A DNA stretch of 64,000 nt, taken from the NCBI GenBank assembly GCA_037045055.1, contig JBAOHJ010000003.1, positions 496,001-560,000 of the forward strand. Direction: 5' to 3'. This document shows positions 42,696 to 51,290 of this stretch, one piece after another; position 1 is the stretch's first letter; every line of letters begins with the position of its first letter. The notes under the pieces were generated by a model that worked only from the letters and a program-made list of their open reading frames with translations, was not told where the DNA came from and made no database searches. Origin of the DNA: Phosphoribacter sp037045055. GTDB lineage: Bacteria > Actinomycetota > Actinomycetes > Actinomycetales > Dermatophilaceae. A program made the translations under genes and the position numbers.

Positions 42696-45600
42696 CGCGG
42701 CCTCCGGGAGCGTCGGTTGCCGAACGGGACCGCCATGAACACGACGAAGCCGAGCAGGGCCAGCTGGCCGAGGACCCAGCGCGGGTGCTCCGGCGGCAGG
42801 TCGACGCTCAGCTGGCCGGCGCGGGCCGGGAGCCGGTATGCCGGGGGGCCCGCACCGGGCTGGGGCGAGAGCACCTCGCCGTCGAACCGGACCTGCGCGC
42901 GATCCGCCCAGTCGGCGGACTCGGCGAACACCACCGCTCGCCCGTCGGCGCCGGCCGGCACCCGGGTGTCCACCGTGGCGTGCGGCCCGCTGACCGGGAC
43001 GACCTCGACGGCCCGACCCGCCGCGTCGACCAGACGCACCCGGGCCGGCGGCACGGCCTCGGTCGCCGTGCCGCCACGGGAGAGCACCCGCCACAGGGTC
43101 TGCCCGTCGGTGGAGCCCAGGCGGGTCAGGCCGGCGGTCGCGTCCAGGGTGCGGATGACCGGGTGGTCGGCCTCGGCGCGCACGGCGACGAACCCCACGC
43201 CGAGGTCGGCCAGGCGTTCGCCGGGAGGCGACGCGCTGTCGCGCAGCGCGCCCGCGAGCGCCGACACGACGGCGCTCACGCCGGGGTCGCGCACCGGGTC
43301 GGATCGGTCCACGTCCCGCAGCAGGGCCCCCGGCTCGGCGCCGACGAGCTCGTAGTCGACCCGGGTGGCCTCGGGGCGCAACAGCAGCAGCCGGTTGGCC
43401 AGCTCTCCACGGGCCTGGTCGACGGCCACCGCGGGGAGCGCGTCGTGGCCGACGGACAGTACGTCGGACAACCCACCCGCCGCTCGCCAGCCCGCCGAGC
43501 CCGTGACGGCCACGCAGACGGCCACCAGGGCCCCCAGGGCGCCGACCCGGGACCAGCCCCATCGGGGCCCCCGCAGCACCGACCCGAGGCCGACCGAGCC
43601 CACCAGCGCGGCGCTGACGAGCGCCAGCAGCATCACCTGCACGCCCAGCCCCGCCCACGGCGTCGCGTCCGCACCGTCCAGGCGCCCCACGACGACGCGG
43701 GGAGCGGCGTACGCCAGGGCGAGCCCGAGCAGGGCCAGCCCCGCCAGCGCGCCCATGGCGACGGCCTGGCGCCGGGACGCGGCGCGACGCGCCAGCCCGA
43801 GCACCCCGGCCAGTGCGACGACGGCCCCGCCCACGGCCAGCGGGAGCGACCCCCCGACCGGCAGCCCGAGGGCCAGCTGCCACAGCGGCGTCGGCCCGGC
43901 CGCATCCGGGTCGAGCAGACCAGGCCCGGTGAGCACGGTCGGCCCGTCGACCAGTCGCAGCAGCCACGGCCCCAGCAGACCGGGGGGCACGGCCACCACG
44001 ACCAGTGCCCGCATCCGGCGGGCCAGCCCAGGCCCGAGCAGCACCAGAGCCCCCGCCACGGCCAGGCCGAGGACTCCGAGCACGGGGACCAGCGCGGCGA
44101 GCAGGGCCAGGCCCAAGGCGGTGGCGAAGGCGGCGGTGAAGGTGCCCACCGACGAGGACACCCGGACCATCCCGGCGGCGACCAGGGGCAGCAGGACGTG
44201 GGCCAGCACGACGGTGACCCGTCCCTCGGAGACGGCGGCGGCGGCGACCCCCGAGCAGCCCCAGGCGAGGGCAAGCAGGGCCCGCGGCCAGCGGGCCACG
44301 GTGACCACCCGGCCGGCGAGGTAGGCGCTCGCGGTGGCCAGCGGCATACCGGCCAGCAGCAGCACGCTCATCGTCACCGCCACCGGCGAGCGGCCCTGCC
44401 CGATGTAGGGCAGGCGCTCGGCGACCCAGGTGAGCACCGAGAGGATGGCGAGGTACGGGCCGGACTCCACCCCGGTGCCCAGCCCGGCGCCGTGCCAGGA
44501 GTCCCGGAAGGAGTGCCACAGACCGGCCGCGTCGGTGGCCACCGCATGCAGCTGACCGCCCGAGAGCCCCGCCCCGCGCGCCTCGAGCACACCGTCGCGC
44601 AGGGCGTCGCGCCACCCGACGAGGGACACCGCGGTGGCGGCCAGCACGGCGAGGACCCCAGGGTTCTTGACCACCCGTTCGGGCAGCGAGGCCGGCAACG
44701 TGGCCAGCTCCTCGGCCTCCTCGGCGATCGGCCCGGTCTCCACCGGGCCCAGCGCGGTCGGCTCCACCCGCCTGGCCCACTCCGGCGTCAGGGCCTCGTG
44801 GACCCGGTCGAGGGTATGCCGCGCGGCCTCGCCCGTGGTGACGAAGAGGGTCTGCAGGTCGCGCCGCCGCAGCCGGACCTTGCCCCGGAAGCGCCACCGT
44901 GCCTTGACGGTCGCCACCGGGTGCCCCAGCGCGCGCAGGTCCGCCAGCTCCGCCCACGCGTGGCGGGGACGCTTGAGCACCAGCAGCGCGGCCGCCGAGG
45001 CGACCGCGCCGACCACCAGCCACACCGACAGGAACGGCAGCAGCCACGGGGAGCACCGGGTCAGCGCGACCCGGCGCGCGGCCTGGCGCTGGGCCCGGCG
45101 GGCCGCCGCGGCGTCCGGGCCGCCGTGGCGGTCGCCGGTGTACATCGCGCTGGCCTCGCGCAGGCGGGCCGCCGGGACGACGACGACCCGGTGCCCGGCC
45201 AGCTGGGCCCGCCAGCCGAAGTCGATGTCGCTGCCGAACTGCTCGAACTCGGGGTCGAACCCGCCGACCGCCTCGAAGACCTCGCGGCGCACCAGCATGC
45301 CCGCCGTGCCGACCGCCAGGACGTCGGTGCGGGTGTCGTACTGGCCCTGGTCGGGCTCGCCGACGGCGGGGGCGGAGAGCCGACGGCCGGCCCGGGTGAG
45401 CTGGTGACCGGCCTCCACGAGCAGGCGGGGGTTGTCCCACTGGACGACCTTGGGCCCGGCGACCCCGACCGAGGGGGAGCGGCGCACCGCGCCGACGAGC
45501 CGTTCCAGGGCGGTGGGCTCGGCGGCCGTGTCGTCGTGCAGCAACCACAGCCACTCCGGTCCGGCCAGCGGCCCGGGCTGTCCCAGGGCGGCCACCGCAC

Positions 45601-45925
45601 GGCCGATCGCCGTGCCGAACGGTGCGGGGGCGGTCAACGTGAGGATCTGGATGTCGTCCACGGCCCGGGCCAGCCCGGCGTGCTCGCGCACCACCTCGAG
45701 GCTGCCGTCTGAGGAGGCCAGGTCGACGACGACGAGCCGGTCGGGCAGCAGGGTCTGCCGGCACAGCGCGTCGAGGTTCTCGGGCAGCCAGCGGGCCCCG
45801 TGGTGCACGACGAGGATCGCGCTCACCCACGGCGGGGCCGGCGGGGGCGGGTGCTCGGCGCGGCGGGGGTGGTCCGGGGCCGTGGCCGCCCGGACGTGGG
45901 GGTGGGTCTCGACGAGTGCTGTCAT
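42692..45925 (-). CDS. Large GT2-family membrane glycosyltransferase
   Basis: A 1077-residue protein. Residues 30-270 form a GT2 catalytic domain (WVSAILVVHHGARWLPENLD, LVVVDLASSDGSLEVV, WLWLLHDDTAAEPTALERL, GGFDPEFEQFGSDIDFGWRA); the DxD-like HDD and FGSDIDF motifs are present. A TM pair follows near 330, then a long multi-spanning membrane region of about 10-12 helices (550-900) and an extracytoplasmic C-terminal domain ending with a final TM and basic tail. ATG at 45925. Probably polymerises or exports a cell-envelope polysaccharide; coupled to DUF5719. Confidence 0.9.
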   Translation of the reverse strand: MTALVETHPHVRAATAPDHPRRAEHPPPPAPPWVSAILVVHHGARWLPENLDALCRQTLLPDRLVVVDLASSDGSLEVVREHAGLARAVDDIQILTLTAPAPFGTAIGRAVAALGQPGPLAGPEWLWLLHDDTAAEPTALERLVGAVRRSPSVGVAGPKVVQWDNPRLLVEAGHQLTRAGRRLSAPAVGEPDQGQYDTRTDVLAVGTAGMLVRREVFEAVGGFDPEFEQFGSDIDFGWRAQLAGHRVVVVPAARLREASAMYTGDRHGGPDAAAARRAQRQAARRVALTRCSPWLLPFLSVWLVVGAVASAAALLVLKRPRHAWAELADLRALGHPVATVKARWRFRGKVRLRRRDLQTLFVTTGEAARHTLDRVHEALTPEWARRVEPTALGPVETGPIAEEAEELATLPASLPERVVKNPGVLAVLAATAVSLVGWRDALRDGVLEARGAGLSGGQLHAVATDAAGLWHSFRDSWHGAGLGTGVESGPYLAILSVLTWVAERLPYIGQGRSPVAVTMSVLLLAGMPLATASAYLAGRVVTVARWPRALLALAWGCSGVAAAAVSEGRVTVVLAHVLLPLVAAGMVRVSSSVGTFTAAFATALGLALLAALVPVLGVLGLAVAGALVLLGPGLARRMRALVVVAVPPGLLGPWLLRLVDGPTVLTGPGLLDPDAAGPTPLWQLALGLPVGGSLPLAVGGAVVALAGVLGLARRAASRRQAVAMGALAGLALLGLALAYAAPRVVVGRLDGADATPWAGLGVQVMLLALVSAALVGSVGLGSVLRGPRWGWSRVGALGALVAVCVAVTGSAGWRAAGGLSDVLSVGHDALPAVAVDQARGELANRLLLLRPEATRVDYELVGAEPGALLRDVDRSDPVRDPGVSAVVSALAGALRDSASPPGERLADLGVGFVAVRAEADHPVIRTLDATAGLTRLGSTDGQTLWRVLSRGGTATEAVPPARVRLVDAAGRAVEVVPVSGPHATVDTRVPAGADGRAVVFAESADWADRAQVRFDGEVLSPQPGAGPPAYRLPARAGQLSVDLPPEHPRWVLGQLALLGFVVFMAVPFGNRRSRRPR

Positions 45926-45977
45926 GGGCTCGGGGGCACCACGGCGCCGCGGCATACCGCCGCACGCGGTGGAGCGC

Positions 45978-46241
45978 TCAGACGGCGCGCTTCTTGAGCT
46001 TGCGGCGCTCCCGCTCGGACAGCCCGCCCCAGATGCCGAAGCGCTCGTCGTTGCCCAGGGCGTACTCCAGGCACTCGACGCGGACCTCGCAGCCGACACA
46101 GACCTTCTTGGCCTCCCGGGTGGACCCGCCCTTCTCGGGGAAGAACGCCTCGGGGTCGGTCTGGGCGCACAGCGACCGCTCCTGCCAGCCCAGCTCCCCG
46201 TCCGGCGCCACGTCCGTGGTGATCAACAACAGCTCGTGCAT
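45978..46241 (-). CDS. whiB2: WhiB-family iron-sulfur regulator (WhiB2/WhmD)
   Basis: An 87-residue WhiB-like protein required for septation and division in mycobacteria (WhmD) and for sporulation septation in Streptomyces (WhiB). Four Cys ligands hold a 4Fe-4S cluster: Cys25, Cys48, Cys51 and Cys57. The segment AQTDPEAFFPEKGGSTREAK is nearly identical to WhiB2, the turn is GIWGG (69-73) and the tail is a basic DNA-binding ERERRKLKKR. ATG at 46241 follows AGGAGAACC. Shares the 319-base divergent region with fbiA. Confidence 0.96.
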   Translation of the reverse strand: MHELLLITTDVAPDGELGWQERSLCAQTDPEAFFPEKGGSTREAKKVCVGCEVRVECLEYALGNDERFGIWGGLSERERRKLKKRAV

Positions 46242-46560
46242 GGTTCTCCTCGACCCGTCCCTGGCATGCACCTGTCGGCTGTGCCGTGCTCGTCGTCCGC
46301 GGTGTCGGGCCGCCGCTCGCTCGCCGTGACCGGCCGGCCCACCTCGGTACCGCGACGACCCGCGAAACCCCACGAGCGTCTACCGATAAGGACAACAATG
46401 GAATTACACGCGTGTCATACCCCATTCGTCAAGCCGTCATCTGATATTTCGTCGCCGCATTTCCCCCCACCGCCGGCACGGGCCGTCGTCGCGGGGCCGA
46501 CGGTGGCCGGCCCGGCGGACCGCTGCGCACCATGGCCGGTGGACTGAAAGACTGGCCGGC
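46242..46560. other. Divergent regulatory region of whiB2 and fbiA
   Basis: This 319-base gap has no gene. The segment 46385-46455 is strikingly AT-rich for the window and holds the predicted whiB2 promoter and the palindrome ACACGCGTGT. The rest of the whiB2 side would be an untranslated leader of about 150 bases. On the fbiA side, GCATGCACATC is the start itself and no strong Shine-Dalgarno is seen. Confidence 0.55.
46403..46432 (-). promoter_or_regulatory. Predicted whiB2 promoter with an overlapping palindrome
   Basis: On the minus strand TTGACG (46432-46427) and TGTAAT (46408-46403) are separated by 18 bases, a good sigma-70-type promoter pointing at whiB2. The perfect palindrome ACACGCGTGT (46406-46415) overlaps the -10 hexamer, so a protein bound there would compete with RNA polymerase. 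BldD controls whiB in Streptomyces, but this palindrome is even-centred and does not fit the BldD consensus exactly. Confidence 0.55.
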
Positions 46561-47541
46561 ATGCACATCACCGCCCTGGCCGGCGGGGTCGGCGGCGCCC
46601 GGTTCCTGCGCGGCCTGTGTCACCACCTGGCGGCGCGTCCCGAGCTGGCCGACAGCACGGTCACCGTGATCGGCAACACCGGCGACGACATCACCCTCTT
46701 CGGCCTGCGGGTCTGCCCGGACCTCGACACCGTGCTCTACACCCTCGGCGGCGGGGTCCACGAAGGGCAGGGGTGGGGCCGGGACGCGGAGACCTTCAAC
46801 GCCGGTAGCGAGCTGGCCGCCCTGGGCGTGCCCCCGGACTGGTTCCGCCTCGGCGACCAGGACTTCGGCACCCACCTGGCCCGATCCCTGTGGCTCGGCC
46901 AGGGCCACTCGCTCAGCGAGGTCACCGCACGCCTGGCGGCCCGCTGGGGGCTGGCCCACCAGCGGGTCACCCTGCTCCCGATGACCGACACCCCGGTGGA
47001 GACCCACGTCGTCGTCGAGGACGCCACCGGCGAGCGGGCCGTGCACTTCCAGGAGTGGTGGGTGCGGATGGGGGCGCAGGTGCCGGCGCGGCGGTTCGTC
47101 GTCGTCGGCATGGACCGTGCCGTGCCGGCCCCCGGGGTCACCGAGGCCATCCGCGACGCCGACCTGGTCCTGCTGCCGCCGAGCAACCCGGTCGTGTCGA
47201 TCGGGGTCATCCTCGCCGTCCCCGGAATCCGGGCGGCGTTGCGGGACACCGCGGCCCCCGTGGTCGGGGTGTGCCCGCTCATCGGGGGTCGGCCGGTGCG
47301 CGGGCACGCCGACGCCTGCCTCGCCGCGATCGGGGTCGAGTCCTCCGCCGCGGGGGTCGCCGCGCTCTACGCGGACCTGCTCGACGGGTGGCTCGTCGAC
47401 GACGCCGACGCCGGTATGCCGCCCCCGGACCGGGTCACGGTGCGCTCCCGGCCGCTGCTCATGTCCGGGATCGGTGCCGCCGCCGACCTCGCGGGCGCCG
47501 CCGTGGACCTCGGCCGGGATCTCGCCGCGGCCCGCCGATGA
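46561..47541 (+). CDS. fbiA: Phosphoenolpyruvyl/2-phospho-lactyl transferase for coenzyme F420 (CofD/FbiA)
   Basis: A 326-residue enzyme that transfers a phospho-lactyl or phosphoenolpyruvyl group from the GDP-activated donor to Fo, giving F420-0 or its dehydro form. The N-terminus HITALAGGVGGARFLRGLCH is the family nucleotide-binding start, followed by VTVIGNTGDDITLFGLRVCP and the later VLLPPSNPVVSIGVILAVPG. Length is as in mycobacterial FbiA. Its stop overlaps fbiB (ATGA). fbiC is not in the window. Confidence 0.95.
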   Translation: MHITALAGGVGGARFLRGLCHHLAARPELADSTVTVIGNTGDDITLFGLRVCPDLDTVLYTLGGGVHEGQGWGRDAETFNAGSELAALGVPPDWFRLGDQDFGTHLARSLWLGQGHSLSEVTARLAARWGLAHQRVTLLPMTDTPVETHVVVEDATGERAVHFQEWWVRMGAQVPARRFVVVGMDRAVPAPGVTEAIRDADLVLLPPSNPVVSIGVILAVPGIRAALRDTAAPVVGVCPLIGGRPVRGHADACLAAIGVESSAAGVAALYADLLDGWLVDDADAGMPPPDRVTVRSRPLLMSGIGAAADLAGAAVDLGRDLAAARR

Positions 47542-48596
47542 CGCCGGCGCTGCACGTCCTGCCGCTGCCCGGGATCCCCGAGATCCGAGCCGGCGACGAC
47601 CTGGCCGCGGTGCTGGTGGGGGCGCTGGGCGCCGCCGGGCTGTCGCTGCTCGACGGCGACGTCGTCGCGGTGTCCAGCAAGGTCGTGTCCAAGGCCCTGG
47701 GGCTGGTGGGACCGGTGGGCGAGCGGGAGGCCGTCGTCGCCGCCCAGAGCCGTGAGGTGCTCGCCGAGCGGATCGCCCCGCACGGGCCGACCCGGGTCGT
47801 GCGGGCCGCCGCCGGGCCGGTCATGGCCGCCGCCGGGGTGGACGCGTCGAACACCGGCGGCCGGGACGTGCTGCTGCTGCTGCCGCACGATCCCGACGCG
47901 GTATGCCGCGACCTGCGCGCCCGGCTGGTGGCGGCCAGCGGCACGACCCGGCTGGGGGTCCTGCTCACCGACACCGCGGGCCGACCCTGGCGGGTCGGTC
48001 AGACCGACCTGGCGCTGGGCGCTGCGGGGATGCGGGTGCTCGATGACCTGCGCGGCGGGGTGGACGCCGACGGGCGAACGCTGCACGTCACCGCCCGGGC
48101 GGTGGCCGACGAGGTGGCCGCCGCCGCAGACCTGGTCAAGGGCAAGACCTCCGGTGTGCCGGCGGTCCTGGTCCGTGGCCTGGACGCCTGGGTGGGCGAT
48201 GCCGACGAGCCCGGCGCCGGCTCGTTGGTGCGCCAGGGCGAGAGCGACTGGTTCGCCGCCGGGTCGCAGGAGGCGGTCCGGGCCGCGTTGGGCGTGCCCC
48301 CGGGGTCGAGCCTGGCCCGGGCCGTGGGGGTGCGCCCCACCGGGTCGGAGCCCCCGGCCGCCCGGGTGGCCCGCGCGGTGCGGGTGGCCCTGGCCACCGG
48401 GCTCACCGCACAGGTGGACGTCGGCCCCGACCGGATCGAGGTGGGCGGGGCGGACCCGCTGGTCGTCGGCATGGTGGCGGCCCGCCTCGACGCCGCGTTG
48501 CGCGGCGAGGGTGTCGAGCACACCGAGCCGCACCCGATGGCGGGCCGGGCGGTGCTCGCCCTCGCCGGGCAGGCGGATCCGCCCGGCGACCGCTGA
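47538..48596 (+). CDS. fbiB: Coenzyme F420-0:L-glutamate ligase (CofE/FbiB N-terminal type)
   Basis: A 352-residue GTP-dependent ligase that adds glutamates to F420-0. The CofE domain occupies about residues 1-250: LPLPGIPEIRAGDDLAAVL, GDVVAVSSKVVSKALGLVG, GVDASNTGGRDVLLLLP, TDTAGRPWRVGQTDLALG and KGKTSGVPAVLVRGL. Mycobacterial FbiB carries a C-terminal FMN nitroreductase domain; here the last 100 residues are short and Ala/Val-rich and lack that domain's signatures. Coupled to fbiA by ATGA. Confidence 0.92.
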   Translation: MTPALHVLPLPGIPEIRAGDDLAAVLVGALGAAGLSLLDGDVVAVSSKVVSKALGLVGPVGEREAVVAAQSREVLAERIAPHGPTRVVRAAAGPVMAAAGVDASNTGGRDVLLLLPHDPDAVCRDLRARLVAASGTTRLGVLLTDTAGRPWRVGQTDLALGAAGMRVLDDLRGGVDADGRTLHVTARAVADEVAAAADLVKGKTSGVPAVLVRGLDAWVGDADEPGAGSLVRQGESDWFAAGSQEAVRAALGVPPGSSLARAVGVRPTGSEPPAARVARAVRVALATGLTAQVDVGPDRIEVGGADPLVVGMVAARLDAALRGEGVEHTEPHPMAGRAVLALAGQADPPGDR

Positions 48597-48699
48597 CCCG
48601 GCTCCGGCAGCCGCACCGCCCGGCGACCCGGCCGCCCGCGAGCGCGGTGGCGAGGTGCTCCGGTGCCGCTGGCAGCACCCTGCCCGGAGCCCGCGGCGC

Positions 48700-49623
48700 T
48701 CACCGCGGCAGGTGGGTGCGCGGCGGCATCCGGGGCCCGCGCCGGGGCATCCCGACGCCGCCCAGCTCGACCAGCCGCTGCACCCGGTAGCGGTGCCCGG
48801 CATACGGCGCCAGCACCTCGGCCAGCCCGGCGTCGTCGAGGGGCTGCCCGACCAGCGCCCACCCCACGTCGCGGGCCACGTGGTAGTCGCCGAAGCTCAC
48901 CGCGTCGGCGTCGCCCAAGGCCCGCTGGGCCACCTCCGCGGCGGTCCAGACCCCGACCCCGGGCACCGCACGCAACCGCCGGTATGCCGCCGGCAGGTCC
49001 AGGTCCGCCGCCTGCTGCAGCCGCCCGGCCACCCCGCAGGCGCGCAGCACCGTCCCGGAGCGGGCCGGGTCGACCGGTGCGCGCAACCACTCCCAGGACG
49101 GGATCCGCTGCCACCCGCCGGCCGTCGGGGCCACCATGAGCCCGTGCCGGCCGGCCGGCCCGGGAGCCGGCTCGCCGTAGCGGCGGACCAGCCGCCGGTA
49201 GCCGGCGAAGGCCTCCGCCCCGGTGACCTTCTGCTCGACGATCGCGGGGACCAGGGCGTCCAGCACCAGCCCGCTGCGCGGCACCCGCCACCCGGGGAAC
49301 CGGCGGGCCAGCTGCGCGACCCGGTCGTGGTGGGCGACGAAGCCGCCGGGGTCGTCGTCCTCGCCGACCAGGGCAGGGGCGTGCTCCAGGGCCCAGGGGC
49401 CTCCCGGCCCCCAGGCGGTCGCCTCGACTCGGCCCAGCCGCGGGTGGCACCGCAGCGTCAGGGTCACCGGCCCGTCCGGGGTCTGCGCCGCCCGCGTCAC
49501 CGCGGCATCCGGCCCCACCCGGTAGGTCGGGTCGCCCCCGCCGTGCCGGAACGCCCCGAGCACCACCGGCAGCGCCAGCGGCCGGCTCGACACCCAGGAG
49601 CGCGCCGCCGGGGGGTCAGTCAC
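48700..49623 (-). CDS. DNA-3-methyladenine glycosylase II-like protein (AlkA, HhH-GPD)
   Basis: A 307-residue base-excision glycosylase for alkylated purines. The HhH motif is LRAVPGVGVWTAAEVAQ (about 217-233) and the catalytic Asp lies in AVSFGDYHVARDVG at about 246. VLDALVPAIVEQKVTGAEAF is the conserved helix before. An N-terminal beta domain (VTLTLRCHPRLGRVEATAWG) is present. Its start overlaps the EamA transporter's stop by eight bases. Convergent with fbiB. Confidence 0.9.
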   Translation of the reverse strand: MTDPPAARSWVSSRPLALPVVLGAFRHGGGDPTYRVGPDAAVTRAAQTPDGPVTLTLRCHPRLGRVEATAWGPGGPWALEHAPALVGEDDDPGGFVAHHDRVAQLARRFPGWRVPRSGLVLDALVPAIVEQKVTGAEAFAGYRRLVRRYGEPAPGPAGRHGLMVAPTAGGWQRIPSWEWLRAPVDPARSGTVLRACGVAGRLQQAADLDLPAAYRRLRAVPGVGVWTAAEVAQRALGDADAVSFGDYHVARDVGWALVGQPLDDAGLAEVLAPYAGHRYRVQRLVELGGVGMPRRGPRMPPRTHLPR

Positions 49624-50524
49624 GGCGGTCCGGCACCCGGTTGACGACGTAGATCCCGGTGCACACGGTGAGCAGGGCGACCAGCAGCCGCAGGGTCAGC
49701 GGCTCGTGCAGCAGCACGGCCCCGGCGACCAGGCCGAGGATGGGCGTGAGCAGGGTGAACGCGGACAGCCTGGTCGCCGGGTAGTGGCGCACCAGCCAGA
49801 ACCACAGCAGGTAGCTGGTCGAGCCGATGACGAGGATCTGGAAGGCCATCGACACCGACACCAGGCCGGACAGCGGCCACCGCACCGGCGCCTCGGTGAG
49901 CACCCCGATCGGCAGCAGCACCAGCCCGGAGAGCCCCAGCTGGTAGAGCAGCGTCTTCGCCGGCGGCGCGGTGGAGAGCCGGGTGGCCCGCACGAGCAAC
50001 GTCGTTGCCCCCCAGAGGAATCCGGCCGTCACCCCGAGCAGGTCCCCGAGCCACTGCAGCGGCAGGGCCGCCGTGCCGGTGAACCCCTCCGAGAACGCCA
50101 GGGCCACCCCGCCGAAGGCCGCCAGCAGCCCCACCAGCTGCGAGCGGCGCAGGTACTCGACCTTGAGCAGCAGCGGCATCCCCGCAGCCACGACGAACGG
50201 CGCGAGGTAGAGGAACACCGCCATCCGCCCGGCCGTGGTGTAGCGCAGCCCGGTGTAGATCGCCGCGAACTCCCCGGTGAACAGCAGCCCCGCCCCGATC
50301 CCGGCGGGCAGCGTCCCGTCCCGACTCCACACCGGCATCCGCCGGTATGCCGTCCACGCGAGCAACAGCGCGGCGGCCCCCACCGAGCGGGCCCCGGCCT
50401 GGGTGAACGAGGGCACCTCGGGCAGCGCCACCTTCGAGGCCACCTGCCCCAGGCCCCACACCACGGTGCAGCCGACGATGACGACGACCGCCGTGGCGTC
50501 CAGATGGCCCTTGCGCTCGTCCAC
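49616..50524 (-). CDS. EamA/DMT-superfamily transporter
   Basis: A 302-residue membrane protein with about 10 TM helices in two EamA repeats. The start AVVVIVGCTVVWGLGQVASK is the usual first TM with its WG pair, and GLRYTTAGRMAVFLYLAPFV and RLSAFTLLTPILGLVAGAVL are the repeat-end signatures. GTG at 50524 is chosen as the nearest start before TM1. DMT transporters move metabolites or amino acids; the substrate is unknown. Divergent from the TIGR03089 gene. Confidence 0.92.
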   Translation of the reverse strand: MDERKGHLDATAVVVIVGCTVVWGLGQVASKVALPEVPSFTQAGARSVGAAALLLAWTAYRRMPVWSRDGTLPAGIGAGLLFTGEFAAIYTGLRYTTAGRMAVFLYLAPFVVAAGMPLLLKVEYLRRSQLVGLLAAFGGVALAFSEGFTGTAALPLQWLGDLLGVTAGFLWGATTLLVRATRLSTAPPAKTLLYQLGLSGLVLLPIGVLTEAPVRWPLSGLVSVSMAFQILVIGSTSYLLWFWLVRHYPATRLSAFTLLTPILGLVAGAVLLHEPLTLRLLVALLTVCTGIYVVNRVPDRRD

Positions 50525-50557
50525 CCGCCCGACGCTAGTGCACCTACGCTGTGCCCC

Positions 50558-51265
50558 ATGCCCATGCCCGCCCAGGTCCTCGCGGCGATGCTGCGCGCCG
50601 ACCCGGCGGGCCCGCGGGTCACCGCCTACGACGACGCCACCGGCGAGCGGATCGAGCTGTCCGCCAAGGTCCTGGCGACCTGGGTGGCCAAGGCGGCCAA
50701 CCTGTTGCAGGACGACGCACAGGCCGGCCCGGGATCGCGGGTGGGCCTGGACCTGCCGCCGCACTGGCGGGCCCTGTACTGGGCACTGGCGGCCTGGTCG
50801 GTCGGGGCCGAGGTCGCCGTCGGTGCCGCCGCCGCGGGCGCCGAGGTCCTGGTGACGACCGCGCCGGCTGCCGCGGCGGCGGCCAGCGGGTATGCGGTGC
50901 TGGTGACCCCGGCTGCCCTGGCCCGATCCAACCCGCAGACGCCGGTCGGGGTGATCGACGAGGCGCGCGAGCTGGCGACGTTCGCGGACCGCGTCGACCC
51001 GTATGCCGCGCCCGCGCCGGCCGACCCCGCCCTGGACCCCGGGGACGGCACGGCCGTGCTGGCCTACCGCGCCGTCGTCGACGGGACCCGCGCGCAGGAC
51101 TGGGGCCCGGCCCCCCGGGTCCTGCTCACCGGCGACCTGCACCGCCACCTGCTCGACGCGCTGGCCGCCTGGGCCGCCGACGGGTCGGTCGTCCTGCTGG
51201 CCCACCCGACCGGCGAGCAGAGCGCCCGCCTGGCCGCCGAGCGGGTCACCGTCCGGCCGAGCTGA
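50558..51265 (+). CDS. TIGR03089 family protein (truncated acyl-CoA synthetase-like)
   Basis: A 235-residue actinobacterial protein (Rv3268-like) resembling the N-terminal part of ANL acyl-CoA synthetases: VTAYDDATGERIELSAKVLA, WVAKAANLLQDD, GSRVGLDLPPHWRALYWALA and GAEVAV. It lacks the AMP-binding P-loop and the C-terminal domain, so it is not a synthetase by itself. ATG at 50558 (a second ATG lies six bases on). In M. tuberculosis it also neighbours the CpsA (LCP) gene. Confidence 0.88.
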   Translation: MPMPAQVLAAMLRADPAGPRVTAYDDATGERIELSAKVLATWVAKAANLLQDDAQAGPGSRVGLDLPPHWRALYWALAAWSVGAEVAVGAAAAGAEVLVTTAPAAAAAASGYAVLVTPAALARSNPQTPVGVIDEARELATFADRVDPYAAPAPADPALDPGDGTAVLAYRAVVDGTRAQDWGPAPRVLLTGDLHRHLLDALAAWAADGSVVLLAHPTGEQSARLAAERVTVRPS

Positions 51266-51290
51266 CCCCGCCAGGCCCGCCGCCGGAGGA

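Noticed and set aside
46404..46417. BldD operator at the whiB2 promoter
   Set aside because: The palindrome has an even centre (CG) and lacks the central A/T of the BldD consensus, so the match is partial only.
48654..48679. Terminator hairpin between fbiB and the AlkA-type gene
   Set aside because: GGTGCT and AGCACC pair over a 14-base loop, but alternative folds are equally good and six base pairs are common by chance in this composition.
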